Positions 14,151 to 22,589 of a stretch of 46,253 nucleotides of DNA are shown here, piece after piece; the stretch's first letter is position 1; each line of letters starts with the position of its first letter. Origin of the DNA: Nonomuraea longispora (GTDB lineage: Bacteria; Actinomycetota; Actinomycetes; Streptosporangiales; Streptosporangiaceae); assembly GCF_004348345.1 (NCBI RefSeq), contig NZ_SMJZ01000050.1, positions 1-46,253 on the forward strand, written 5' to 3'. The notes beneath the pieces are model-generated. The model was not told the DNA's origin, made no database searches, and saw nothing but the letters and a program-made list of their open reading frames with translations. The translations under genes and the position numbers were made by a program.

Positions 14151-16040
14151 ATGGCGATGATGGGCGGGGGCTTCGGCCCCGGTGTGATGGCGTCCCTGCG
14201 GCGCGACGAATCGGTGACCAGGCAGCGGCTGCGGCCCGGCGTCGTGCGGCGCATCGCGCGCTACGCCAGGCCGTACACCCGGCAGATCGTGGCGTTCCTC
14301 GGGCTCGTCGTGCTGGGCGCGGTGATCGTGATCGCCAACCCGCTGCTGATGAAGGCGATCATCGACGACGGCATCCTGCCCAAGCGGCCGGGCATCGTGG
14401 TCGGGCTGGCCGTGGCCATCGCCGTGCTGGCCCTGGTCGACGCCGGGCTGACGCTGGTGCAGCGGTGGTTCTCCGCGCGCGTCGGCGAGGGCCTGATCTT
14501 CGACCTGCGTACCGAGGTGTTCGGCCACGTGCAGCGCATGCCGGTGGCGTTCTTCATGCGGGCGCAGACCGGCGCGCTGGTCAGCAGGCTCAACACCGAC
14601 GTGATCGGCGCCCAGCGGGCGCTGACGAGCACGCTGTCGTCCGTGGTCTCCAACGTCGTCAGCCTGGTCCTGGTGCTTGGCGCCATGCTCGCCCTGTCGT
14701 GGCAGGTCACCCTGGTCGCGCTGGTGCTGCTGCCGATCTTCATCGTCCCCGCCAAGTTCGTGGGCCGCCGCATGTCGGCGCTGACCCGGGAGCAGATGCA
14801 GCTCGACGCCGAGATGAGCTCGGTGACCACCGAGCGGTTCAACGTGGCGGGCGCGACGGTCGCCAAGCTCTACGGCCGGCCGGAGGACGACGCCGAGGTG
14901 TTCGGCAGCCGCGCCGCCAGGGTCCGCGACGTGGGCGTGACCGTCGGCATGTACGGCACCGTGTTCAGGGTCGCGCTCGGGCTCGTGGCCGCGCTGGCCA
15001 CCGCCCTCGTCTACGGCATCGGCGGCGTGCTGTCCGTCTCGGACGTCTTCGAGCTGGGCACGCTGGTGGCCCTGGCCGCCCTGCTGATGCGCCTGTACGG
15101 CCCCCTGACGTCGCTGTCCAACGTGCACGTGGACGTGATGACGGCCCTGGTGAGCTTCGACCGGGTCTTCGAGGTCCTCGACCTCGAACCCATGGTGGCG
15201 CAGCGCCCCGGCGCCGTGCCGGTGCCCGAGGGCCCGGTGACGATCGAGTTCGACGACGTGCGCTTCCGCTACCCCTCCGCCGAGGAGGTCTCCCTCGCCT
15301 CGCTGGAGTCGGTCGCCCGGCAGGACACCGGGCCGTCCCAGCCGGTGCTGAAGGGGGTGTCGTTCCGGGCCGGGCCCGGGCAGCTGATCGCCCTCGTCGG
15401 CCACTCGGGCGCCGGGAAGACGACGATGACCTCGCTGGTCTCCCGTCTCTACGACGTCGACGAGGGCGCGGTCAGGATCAACGGGCTCGACGTGCGCGAC
15501 GCCACCCTCGACTCCCTGCGCGACACCGTGGGGGTGGTCATGCAGGACGCTCATCTCTTCCATGACACGATCGCGGCCAACCTCCGCTATGCCAGGCCGG
15601 AGGCCGGGGACGAGGAGATCTGGGAGGCTCTCAGGGCCGCGCAGATAGGTGACCTCGTGGAGGGCCTGCCCGACGGGCTGGAGACCGTGGTGGGCGATCG
15701 CGGCTACCGGCTGTCCGGCGGCGAGAAGCAGCGCCTCGCGCTGGCCAGGCTGCTGCTCAAGGCACCGCGCGTGGTGGTGCTCGACGAGGCCACCGCCCAC
15801 CTCGACTCCGAGTCGGAGGCGGCGGTGCAGGTGGCGCTGAAGACCGCGCTGGAGGGCCGCACGTCGCTGGTCATCGCGCACCGGCTGTCGACGATCAGGG
15901 AGGCCGACGAGATCCTGGTCGTCCACGACGGCCGCATCGCCGAACGCGGCAGGCACGACGAGCTGCTGGCGCGCGACGGGCTCTACGCCGAGCTCTACCG
16001 CACCCAGTTCACTTCTTCCTCAGGTAGCCCAGCCGCTTGA
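14151..16040 (+). CDS. ABC exporter, fused membrane and ATPase domains
   Basis: 629 aa half-transporter, presumably a homodimer in the cytoplasmic membrane. Residues ~35-320 hold six transmembrane helices (for example IVAFLGLVVLGAVIVIANPL); the nucleotide-binding domain has Walker A GHSGAGKTT (~417), Q-loop VMQDAHLF, signature LSGGEKQR (~520), Walker B VVVLDEATAHLD and H-loop IAHRLST. The MAMMGGGFGPG start and MsbA-like layout match multidrug or lipid exporters. A 20-residue insertion (SAEEVSLASLESVARQDTGP) lies just before the Walker A strand. Start ATG 14151 has GGGGAGG 8 nt upstream; a GTG at 14112 is less likely. Its 3' end overlaps the convergent sulfotransferase gene by 32 bp. The substrate cannot be predicted. 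Confidence 0.88.
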   Translation: MAMMGGGFGPGVMASLRRDESVTRQRLRPGVVRRIARYARPYTRQIVAFLGLVVLGAVIVIANPLLMKAIIDDGILPKRPGIVVGLAVAIAVLALVDAGLTLVQRWFSARVGEGLIFDLRTEVFGHVQRMPVAFFMRAQTGALVSRLNTDVIGAQRALTSTLSSVVSNVVSLVLVLGAMLALSWQVTLVALVLLPIFIVPAKFVGRRMSALTREQMQLDAEMSSVTTERFNVAGATVAKLYGRPEDDAEVFGSRAARVRDVGVTVGMYGTVFRVALGLVAALATALVYGIGGVLSVSDVFELGTLVALAALLMRLYGPLTSLSNVHVDVMTALVSFDRVFEVLDLEPMVAQRPGAVPVPEGPVTIEFDDVRFRYPSAEEVSLASLESVARQDTGPSQPVLKGVSFRAGPGQLIALVGHSGAGKTTMTSLVSRLYDVDEGAVRINGLDVRDATLDSLRDTVGVVMQDAHLFHDTIAANLRYARPEAGDEEIWEALRAAQIGDLVEGLPDGLETVVGDRGYRLSGGEKQRLALARLLLKAPRVVVLDEATAHLDSESEAAVQVALKTALEGRTSLVIAHRLSTIREADEILVVHDGRIAERGRHDELLARDGLYAELYRTQFTSSSGSPAA

Positions 16041-16896
16041 GCTCCTCGCGGGCGACCTTCTCCACCAGCTTCACGTCGTCGCGGGTGAGCCGGGACCTCC
16101 AGGCGCCCGGCATGGGGACGGCGGGGTCGTACAGGACGACCTTGGACACCCGCGTCTGCAGGAACTCCGTGAGCGTGGCCACCGACTGCGGCGGTCTGAG
16201 CACCAGGTCCTCGTAGCGCAGCGTCAGGAGCCGCTCCTCGGGCAGGGTCCTGCGCAGTTCGGCGCTGACCCGCACGGCGCTGCGCCAGCGCAGCGCGCTC
16301 TTGCCCGAGTCGGGCATCTCACGCCAGCGGTCGAGGTGCTCGTCCTTGCTGATGCCGAAGAACGCGTTGGGGAACTCGGTCTGGCCCGTCACCATCGCCG
16401 GCTTGAACCAGGTCAGGCACGCCGGGTCGGCCAGCATGCCGGCCACGGCGTCCCTGCCGTCGCGGATGAGCTGCACGAACCGGGCGTCAGGGAACGCCTG
16501 GAGCAGCACGGGCACGCTGTAGAGCAGGTCGGGGCTGCCGTCGCCGAACCGGGTGACGTCGCCGGCGTTCACGCAGGGGCCCGCGCCGGTGACGCCGCCC
16601 GCGTCCCTGCACGGCTCGGCGCACTGGCCGCACGATCGGGGCAGCACCTGCCACGCCTCGGCGAGGGCGTCGCGCATGACGCGCACGGCGCCGGACGTGG
16701 CGGCGAGCGACGGCTTGCGGGCGAAGGCGTACACCACGTGCGCCAGGCTCGCGCGGCCCATCGTCACGTGGAAGCCAGGGGATCGTTTCAGGGCGCGGGC
16801 GAGCAGATCCGTGCCGGAATGCGGGGCTCCGAGCAGGAAGACCGGCCGGCGGACCTTGATGCCGTTGACCACGAGGATGTGGGGCGGAAGTCGCAT
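16009..16896 (-). CDS. Sulfotransferase family protein
   Basis: 295 aa. The PAPS 5'-phosphosulfate loop is PVFLLGAPHSGTDLLARAL (residues ~19-37) and the 3'-phosphate segment is RFVQLIRDGRDAVAGML. The family moves sulfate from PAPS to hydroxyls of sugars, lipids or small molecules. Between the motifs lies a cysteine-containing insert (SCGQCAEPCRDAGG, then PCVNAGD) that could form disulfides or bind metal. I chose ATG 16896 (MRLPPHILVV) rather than the upstream codons, which lack a ribosome site. It is convergent with and overlaps the exporter gene end, and divergent from the S66 peptidase. The acceptor substrate is unknown. Confidence 0.75.
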   Translation of the reverse strand: MRLPPHILVVNGIKVRRPVFLLGAPHSGTDLLARALKRSPGFHVTMGRASLAHVVYAFARKPSLAATSGAVRVMRDALAEAWQVLPRSCGQCAEPCRDAGGVTGAGPCVNAGDVTRFGDGSPDLLYSVPVLLQAFPDARFVQLIRDGRDAVAGMLADPACLTWFKPAMVTGQTEFPNAFFGISKDEHLDRWREMPDSGKSALRWRSAVRVSAELRRTLPEERLLTLRYEDLVLRPPQSVATLTEFLQTRVSKVVLYDPAVPMPGAWRSRLTRDDVKLVEKVAREELKRLGYLRKK

Positions 16897-16984
16897 ACGA
16901 CAGGTAAGTGTGGCACCGTTTGGCACGTGAACGAGCCAGCGCCGCATCGGTGCTCACCGAAGCAGGCATGTAAGGAGTTGATCA

Positions 16985-17878
16985 ATGCAGGCTGGTGACA
17001 CCGTCGCGATCGTCTCGCCGTCGGGCCCGCCCAACGCCGTGATGCTGAGGCGCGGCGTCGAGCGTCTGGAGGGGCTCGGGCTGAAGGTGGTGATCGGCGC
17101 GCACGCGCTCGACCGCCAGGGGCTCGACTACCTCGCGGGCAGCGACGCGGCCAGGGCCGCCGACCTGCAGGCGGCCTGGTGCGACCCGGCCGTCTCCGCG
17201 GTGTTCTGCTGCCGGGGCGGCTACGGCGCCGCGCGGCTGCTCGACCGCCTCGACTGGAACGCCATGCGCGCGGCGGGCCGCAAGGTCCTGGTCGGGTCGA
17301 GCGACATCACGGCGCTGCACAACGCGTTCGCCATCGAGCTGGGCGTGCCCACGCTGCACGGGCCGATGCCCGCCTCCAAAATCATGGCCGACGAGAAGCC
17401 GCCGGAGCCGCGGAGCTGGGAGAGCCTGCAGTCGGCGCTGTTCGGCCCCACAGGCGTCGTGCACGGCGACCGGGTGCTGGTGCCGGGGCGGGCCGAGGGC
17501 GTGCTGTCCGGCGGTAACCTGTCGCTGCTCGCCTCCATGTGCGGCACCCGGTGGCAGCCGTCGTTCCGGGGCCGGATCGCCTTCCTGGAGGACGTGACGG
17601 AGGAGCCCTACCGGATCGACCGCATGCTGACGCAGTTGCTGCAGGCGGGGGTGTTCGACGGGGTACGGGGCATCGCGCTCGGCTCGTGGGTCGACTGCGG
17701 CGATCCCTACCCCGTGCTGCTCGACCGTCTGGGGCCGCTCGGGGTGCCGGTGGTGGCGGGGTTGCCGGTGGGACACGGGTCGCCACAGATGAGCGTGTGG
17801 CTGGGAGCGCTTGGTGTTATCGATACCGAATCGTGCTCCCTCGCTGGTCGGATCGGCGATGGGGAGCAGGCAAGGTAG
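16985..17878 (+). CDS. LD-carboxypeptidase, peptidase family S66
   Basis: 297 aa from ATG with AAGGAG 7 nt upstream. The triad is visible: nucleophile S106 in VGSSDITALHNAF, E202 in AFLEDVTEEPYRIDRML and H264 in GLPVGHGSPQ. S66 enzymes cleave the L,D bond of muropeptide tetrapeptides during peptidoglycan recycling; some members (MccF-like) hydrolyse microcin-type conjugates for self-immunity. Length and the GGYGAARLLD segment fit LdcA. No signal peptide, so a cytoplasmic recycling role is likely. The next gene follows after 32 bp and is probably co-transcribed. Confidence 0.88.
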   Translation: MQAGDTVAIVSPSGPPNAVMLRRGVERLEGLGLKVVIGAHALDRQGLDYLAGSDAARAADLQAAWCDPAVSAVFCCRGGYGAARLLDRLDWNAMRAAGRKVLVGSSDITALHNAFAIELGVPTLHGPMPASKIMADEKPPEPRSWESLQSALFGPTGVVHGDRVLVPGRAEGVLSGGNLSLLASMCGTRWQPSFRGRIAFLEDVTEEPYRIDRMLTQLLQAGVFDGVRGIALGSWVDCGDPYPVLLDRLGPLGVPVVAGLPVGHGSPQMSVWLGALGVIDTESCSLAGRIGDGEQAR

Positions 17879-17910
17879 GAGGGACGAAACCGACAGAAGG
17901 GACACGGCGC

Positions 17911-18804
17911 GTGAATTTGTTCGGGCGTGACCGCGAGCCCTCACGCCGGCCGGTCGAGGACGTCGACCTCGACTCCTTGCTCGCGCTCGTCGCGGAGTCG
18001 CTCGGCTACTCCTTCGAGTTCGCGCGCGACGGAGGCTCCGTGAGGCTGACGAGCGTCACCGGCTCCGGCACCGGCGCGGGCGAGCCGCTCGTCGTCCGGC
18101 TCACCGGGTTGCGGCGCGAGGCCGCGCGCAGAGCCAGGGAAGACTGGCCGATGCTGGTCTCCGAGCACCTCGCCCACGCCGTCGCCACCGTCGGCGACCG
18201 GCTCGACGTGTGCGACCTGGAGCAGGCCAAGCCGCTCATGCGCACCCGGGTCGAGTCCGTCGACGAGGTGAGCGACCTGACCCGCGTGGTGGGCCGCCAC
18301 CTCAACGCCGACCTCGTGGAGCTGCTCACCGTCGGCACACGGGCCGTGCGCCCCGAGGAGGCGGGCTGCTGGCCCGTCCCGCCGGCGCGGGCCCTCGACC
18401 TCGCCGTGGCCAATGTACGCCGCGACGAGCGGCTGCTGGTCGAGCGGATCGAGTTGTCGGGCACCCCGGTGACCCGCCTGACCGCGGCCACCCCCGCAGC
18501 CGCCACGCATCTGCGCTGGCTCGGCTCCTACCTGCCCGTGCCCGCCGACGGGGCGCTCGTGGTGCTGCCCGACCCCTACACCCTGCTCCTCCATCCGGTC
18601 GACGGGATCGGCGTCGTGCGGGCCATCGAGCGGCTGCGGGTGCACGCGGCCCAGACCGACGGGCTCAGCTCACAGGTCTACTGGTGGCACCGGGGAGCGC
18701 TGACGCTCATCAAGGCCGACATCGTGCTGCAGAGCGGCCACGCCCGGCTCGTCGTGGCGCCGCCGCCGGAGTTCGCCGAGGTCCTGGCCCGGCTGGCCGT
18801 CTGA
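17911..18804 (+). CDS. Conserved-looking protein of unknown function
   Basis: 297 aa from GTG, with AGAAGGG upstream. No transmembrane segment or signal peptide. The N-terminal part has two acidic blocks (VEDVDLDSLLALVAESLGY); the middle has a long helical region (LTGLRREAARRAREDWPMLV); the C-terminal half reads like an alpha/beta fold, with ARALDLAVANVRRDERLLVE and DGALVVLPDPYTLLLHPVDG. The order of segments loosely recalls DUF1444/YtpQ proteins, but I cannot confirm membership. It follows the S66 peptidase closely, so a joint operon is likely. Function not assigned. Confidence 0.6.
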   Translation: MNLFGRDREPSRRPVEDVDLDSLLALVAESLGYSFEFARDGGSVRLTSVTGSGTGAGEPLVVRLTGLRREAARRAREDWPMLVSEHLAHAVATVGDRLDVCDLEQAKPLMRTRVESVDEVSDLTRVVGRHLNADLVELLTVGTRAVRPEEAGCWPVPPARALDLAVANVRRDERLLVERIELSGTPVTRLTAATPAAATHLRWLGSYLPVPADGALVVLPDPYTLLLHPVDGIGVVRAIERLRVHAAQTDGLSSQVYWWHRGALTLIKADIVLQSGHARLVVAPPPEFAEVLARLAV

Positions 18805-18911
18805 CCCCTGACCCCGAGGGCCTGCTCGCCGCTCCCACCGCGATCCAGCGGACGTGACGGAGCCGCTCGCGCGGCGCCGCCACCTCGCCGGGCCTTCCCG
18901 TCGTCATGCTG

Positions 18912-21215
18912 CTACGACCGGTCCACGTAGTCGCGCAGGTGGAGCGCGGTCAGTGAGGAACCGGTGGCGACCAGCTCACCGGGGGTGCCGGAGAACACGA
19001 CCCGGCCGCCGTCGTGTCCGGCTCCCGGCCCCAGGTCGATGATCCAGTCGGCGTGGGCCATGACGGCCTGGTGGTGCTCGATCACGATGACCGTGTTGCC
19101 GTCGTCCACCAGCCGGTCGAGCAGGGCCAGGAGCTGGTCCACGTCCGCCAGGTGCAGCCCTGTCGTGGGCTCGTCCAGCACGTACGTGGTGCCGTTCTTC
19201 GCCATGTTGATGGCCAGCTTGAGCCGCTGCCGCTCGCCGCCCGACAGCGTGGTCAGCGGCTGGCCGAGCCCGACGTAGCCGAGGCCGACCGAGGTCAGCC
19301 GGTCGAGGATCGTACGGGCCTGGCCGGTGGTGAAGAAGTCGCGGGCCTCGGCCACCGGCATGGCGAGCACCTCGCTGATGTTCTTGCCCCGCAGCGTGTA
19401 CGTCAGCACCTCGGGCGTGAACCGTTTGCCCTCGCACTCCTCGCACACCGACGCCACCTCGGCCATCACCGCCAGGTCGGTGTAGATGAGCCCGATGCCC
19501 TTGCACTTCGGGCAGGCGCCCGCCGAGTTGGCGCTGAACAGGCCCGGCTTGACGCCGTTGGCCTTGGCGAACGCCGCCCGGATCGGGTCGAGCACCCCGG
19601 TGTACGTCGCCGGGTTGCTCCTGCGCGAGCCGCGGATCGGCGACTGGTCGGCCACCACCACGCCGTCGCGGCCCGCGACGTAGCCGTGGATCAGCGAGCT
19701 CTTGCCCGACCCGGCCACGCCGGTGACCACGGTCAGCACGCCCAGCGGGACGTCCACGCTCACGTCGCGCAAGTTGTGCAGGGTGGCGTTCCTGATCGGC
19801 AGGTTCCCGGACGGCTCGCGGACCTTCTCGCGCAGGCGCACCCGGTGGTCGAGGTAGCGGCCGGTCAGCGTGCCGGAGGTGCGCAGCCCGCCGAGGTCGC
19901 CGGCGTAGCAGAGCTGCCCGCCGGCCGCGCCGGCGCCTGGGCCGAGGTCGACGACGTGGTCGGCGATGGCGATGGTCTCCGGCTTGTGCTCGACGACCAG
20001 CACCGTGTTGCCCTTGTCACGCAGCTGGAGCAGCAGGGTGTTCATGCGCTGGATGTCGTGCGGGTGCAGGCCGGCCGTCGGCTCGTCGAAGACGTAGGTG
20101 ACGTCGGTCAGGCTGGAGTTGAGGTGGCGCACCATCTTGACGCGCTGCGCCTCTCCGCCCGACAGCGTGGACGACTCGCGGTCGAGGCTGAGATAGCCGA
20201 GGCCGATCCCGACCAGAGAGTCGAGCGTGGAGAGCAGGCCGTCCAGCACCGGGCCGACGGCCTCGTGTGTGATGCTGCGGACGAAGGCGGCCAGGTCGTC
20301 GATCTGCATGGCCGAGCAGTCGGCGATGCTCCTGCCGTCGACCAGGCTGGAGCGGGCGGCCTCGTTCAGCCGGGTGCCCGCGCAGGAGGGACAGCGGATC
20401 AGCCTGACCGCCCGGTCGGCGAACGCCCGCGCCGACGGCTGCATCGACTCGCGGTCCTTGGCGAGGTAGGCGCGCCTGATCCGGGGGACGAGGCCCTCGT
20501 ACGTGAAGTTGCTGGAGCCGTACTTGAGCTTGGTGGGCGGCTTGTGGAGGAGGTCCTCCCACTGCTCGGGGGTGAAGTCCTTCAGCCTGACGGCGGGGTC
20601 GAACAGGCCCGAGCCGGCCACGACCTGCCACGGCCAGCTGTCGACCGCGTAGCCGGGGACCTTGATGGCGCCGTCGTTCAACGACAGCTCCCGGTCGACC
20701 AGCTCGTCCACGTCGATGTCGGAGGCCTTGCCCAGCCCCTCGCACCCGGGGCACATGCCCTCGGCCGTGTTGAAGCTGAAAGCGCCGGCCGGGCCGGCGG
20801 GCGGCTCGCCGAGGCGGCTGAAAACGATGCGCAGCATGGTGTGCGCGTCGGTGGCCGTGCCTACGGTGGAGCGGGCGTTGGCGCCCATGCGCTCCTGGTC
20901 GACGATGATCGCCGCGCTCAGGTTGTGCAGCGCGTCGACGTCAGGGCGGGCCAGGCTCGGCATGAAGGCCTGGATGAACGCGGTGTAGGTCTCGTCGATC
21001 AGCCGGCGGGACTCCGCGGCGATCGTGTCGAAGACGAGCGAGGACTTGCCGGAGCCGGACACTCCGGTGAAGACGGTGAGACGCCGCTTGGGGATGTCGA
21101 GGGAGACGCCCTTGAGGTTGTTCTCCCTGGCGCCGCGGACCTGGATGCGGTCGTGGCTGTCAGCGGCGGTGTGGTCGTGGTGCTGGACGGCGCTTGCCTG
21201 CTGGCTGGAGAGCAC
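18912..21215 (-). CDS. UvrA-like ABC ATPase, class II (DrrC-type)
   Basis: 767 aa, shorter than the ~940-950 aa of true UvrA. Two ABC ATPase halves are present: Walker A GVSGSGKSS (51-59) and GVAGSGKSS, signatures LSGGEAQRV and LSGGERQRL, Walker B VFDEPTAGLHP and VLDEPTTGLHL. Four CXXC zinc-finger pairs occur (CPGC, CPSC, CPKC, CEEC). The region between the first Walker A and first zinc pair is short, indicating loss of the UvrB-binding domain. Class II UvrA paralogues such as DrrC give self-resistance to DNA-intercalating drugs in actinomycetes. GTG start with GGAAGG just upstream. A 28-bp inverted repeat at 21249 may be its operator. No biosynthetic cluster is visible nearby. Confidence 0.85.
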   Translation of the reverse strand: MLSSQQASAVQHHDHTAADSHDRIQVRGARENNLKGVSLDIPKRRLTVFTGVSGSGKSSLVFDTIAAESRRLIDETYTAFIQAFMPSLARPDVDALHNLSAAIIVDQERMGANARSTVGTATDAHTMLRIVFSRLGEPPAGPAGAFSFNTAEGMCPGCEGLGKASDIDVDELVDRELSLNDGAIKVPGYAVDSWPWQVVAGSGLFDPAVRLKDFTPEQWEDLLHKPPTKLKYGSSNFTYEGLVPRIRRAYLAKDRESMQPSARAFADRAVRLIRCPSCAGTRLNEAARSSLVDGRSIADCSAMQIDDLAAFVRSITHEAVGPVLDGLLSTLDSLVGIGLGYLSLDRESSTLSGGEAQRVKMVRHLNSSLTDVTYVFDEPTAGLHPHDIQRMNTLLLQLRDKGNTVLVVEHKPETIAIADHVVDLGPGAGAAGGQLCYAGDLGGLRTSGTLTGRYLDHRVRLREKVREPSGNLPIRNATLHNLRDVSVDVPLGVLTVVTGVAGSGKSSLIHGYVAGRDGVVVADQSPIRGSRRSNPATYTGVLDPIRAAFAKANGVKPGLFSANSAGACPKCKGIGLIYTDLAVMAEVASVCEECEGKRFTPEVLTYTLRGKNISEVLAMPVAEARDFFTTGQARTILDRLTSVGLGYVGLGQPLTTLSGGERQRLKLAINMAKNGTTYVLDEPTTGLHLADVDQLLALLDRLVDDGNTVIVIEHHQAVMAHADWIIDLGPGAGHDGGRVVFSGTPGELVATGSSLTALHLRDYVDRS

Positions 21216-21248
21216 GGAACCCTTCCGTCGTCGGCCGACTGTTTATGA

Positions 21249-21276
21249 TGTAAGGGGATAGCCGGGACAGCTTACA
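21249..21276. promoter_or_regulatory. Inverted repeat TGTAAG-16-CTTACA upstream of uvrA-like gene
   Basis: TGTAAG (21249-21254) and CTTACA (21271-21276) frame 16 nt, in the 104-bp promoter region of the UvrA-like gene. Size and symmetry suit a TetR- or MarR-type operator, but no such regulator gene lies in the window. Confidence 0.4.
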
Positions 21277-21319
21277 ACGGCGCCGGCCGTTCGCGCCCGC
21301 CCGGAGGCGGGCGCCGGGT

Positions 21320-22483
21320 TCAGGCGGACAGCGGGTTGACGTGACGGTGGTGCAGCCCGATGACCGGGATCTCGTGCAGGCTGCCCGAGTACAGGAACTG
21401 CGTCATGCCGATGAGCAGCCGCCGCACATCCTCCTGCGGGCGCACCACCAGGCGCAGGAACCGGCTGGTCGTGCCGAGCTTGTTGCCGCACTCCCTGACG
21501 TACACGCCGTGCTCGGTGAGCAGGTGGTCGCGCAGCGGCACCCCGTCGTGGCCCGGCGGCAGCTTCACCAGCAGGAAGTTGCCCTGCGACGCGAACACCG
21601 ACAGCCCCGGCATCGTGCTGAGCTGCTGGAACATCGCCCGCCTGTCGTTGCCGAGCCGCTTGAGGCTCTCCTGGTATTCCGGCCAGAACTGCCGCATCAT
21701 GAACACCACGACCTCGGCGAACGAGTTGAGGTTCCACTTGGGCAGCGCGTCGCGCACCCGCCCGGCCAGCGCCGGGTTGGCGACCATGTAGCCGAAGCGG
21801 ATGCCGTGCAGGCCGAAGCTCTTGCCCAGGCTGCGCAGCACGATCACGTTCGGCCGGACCGCGGCCTCGGCGGCCATGCCAGGGTACGGCTCGGCGTCCA
21901 CGAACTCGCCGAACGACTCGTCCACGATCACCAGGTCGAGGTCGATCAGCTCGTCCAGGAGCCGCAGGACCTCGTGCTTGGGCAGGTAGCCGCCGTCAGG
22001 GTTGTTGGGATTGCAGATCACCGCCACCCGCGAGCCGCGCGTACGGATGAACGAGACGTAGTCGTTCACGTCGAGCGTGAAGTTGCGGCTCTCCAGCAGC
22101 GGATACATGTCCACCCGCTTGCCCGTCTCCAGCGGCTGGTCCGTCCAGCGGCCGAACGTCGGGATCGGCACCGCCAGGCTCTCGCGCACCAGGAGGTGGT
22201 CGATCCAGGTGATCAGCTCGGTCGAGCCGTTGCCCATGGCGACCGTCTTGGGGTGCAGGCCGAGGGTGGAGCAGAGCTCCTCGGCGATGGTGTTCGCGTC
22301 GCTCGGATAGAACTTGAGGATCGTCTCCAGGTTCCTCCCGAGATGCTCGAAGATTTCGGACGTCGGGAAATAGGGATTGCACGGGATGCAGAAGTCCACC
22401 GGTGCGCGCTCTCCGGCCGAGCCGCGCATGAGGGAGAAGTACGACGGGCTGTGCGCCTGTGCCCGCAAGAGGCTGAGCTCCAC
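21320..22483 (-). CDS. PLP-dependent class I/II aminotransferase
   Basis: 387 aa from GTG with GGAGG 4 nt upstream. Fold type I features: cofactor-binding GNGSTELI (~85-92), NPNNPDGG (158-165), VDESFGEF (~187-194) and the Schiff-base lysine K221 in LRSLGKSFGLHGIRFGY. The sequence resembles histidinol-phosphate aminotransferases and CobD-like threonine-phosphate decarboxylases. It differs at the N-terminus (YFSLMRGSAGERAPVDFCIP), so the substrate is uncertain and a specialised amino-acid role is as likely as histidine synthesis. It is divergent from the sirtuin gene and upstream of the UvrA-like gene on the same strand, with 104 bp between them. Confidence 0.8.
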   Translation of the reverse strand: MELSLLRAQAHSPSYFSLMRGSAGERAPVDFCIPCNPYFPTSEIFEHLGRNLETILKFYPSDANTIAEELCSTLGLHPKTVAMGNGSTELITWIDHLLVRESLAVPIPTFGRWTDQPLETGKRVDMYPLLESRNFTLDVNDYVSFIRTRGSRVAVICNPNNPDGGYLPKHEVLRLLDELIDLDLVIVDESFGEFVDAEPYPGMAAEAAVRPNVIVLRSLGKSFGLHGIRFGYMVANPALAGRVRDALPKWNLNSFAEVVVFMMRQFWPEYQESLKRLGNDRRAMFQQLSTMPGLSVFASQGNFLLVKLPPGHDGVPLRDHLLTEHGVYVRECGNKLGTTSRFLRLVVRPQEDVRRLLIGMTQFLYSGSLHEIPVIGLHHRHVNPLSA

Positions 22484-22589
22484 GACACCTCCATGGAACA
22501 CGTGTCCGATGTGTGGAGGTACGCGCCGATCGTGGGGTCGGTTCACCCGTCGGCGCCCGCGGGCGACGCACCACGCGGTGTCGGGCACC

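Noticed and set aside
19014..21248. Long plus-strand open frame opposite the UvrA-like gene
   Set aside because: It is antisense to a gene with complete ATPase motifs, and its product is a repetitive Val/Arg/Gly/His-rich sequence without a fold. High GC creates such shadow frames.
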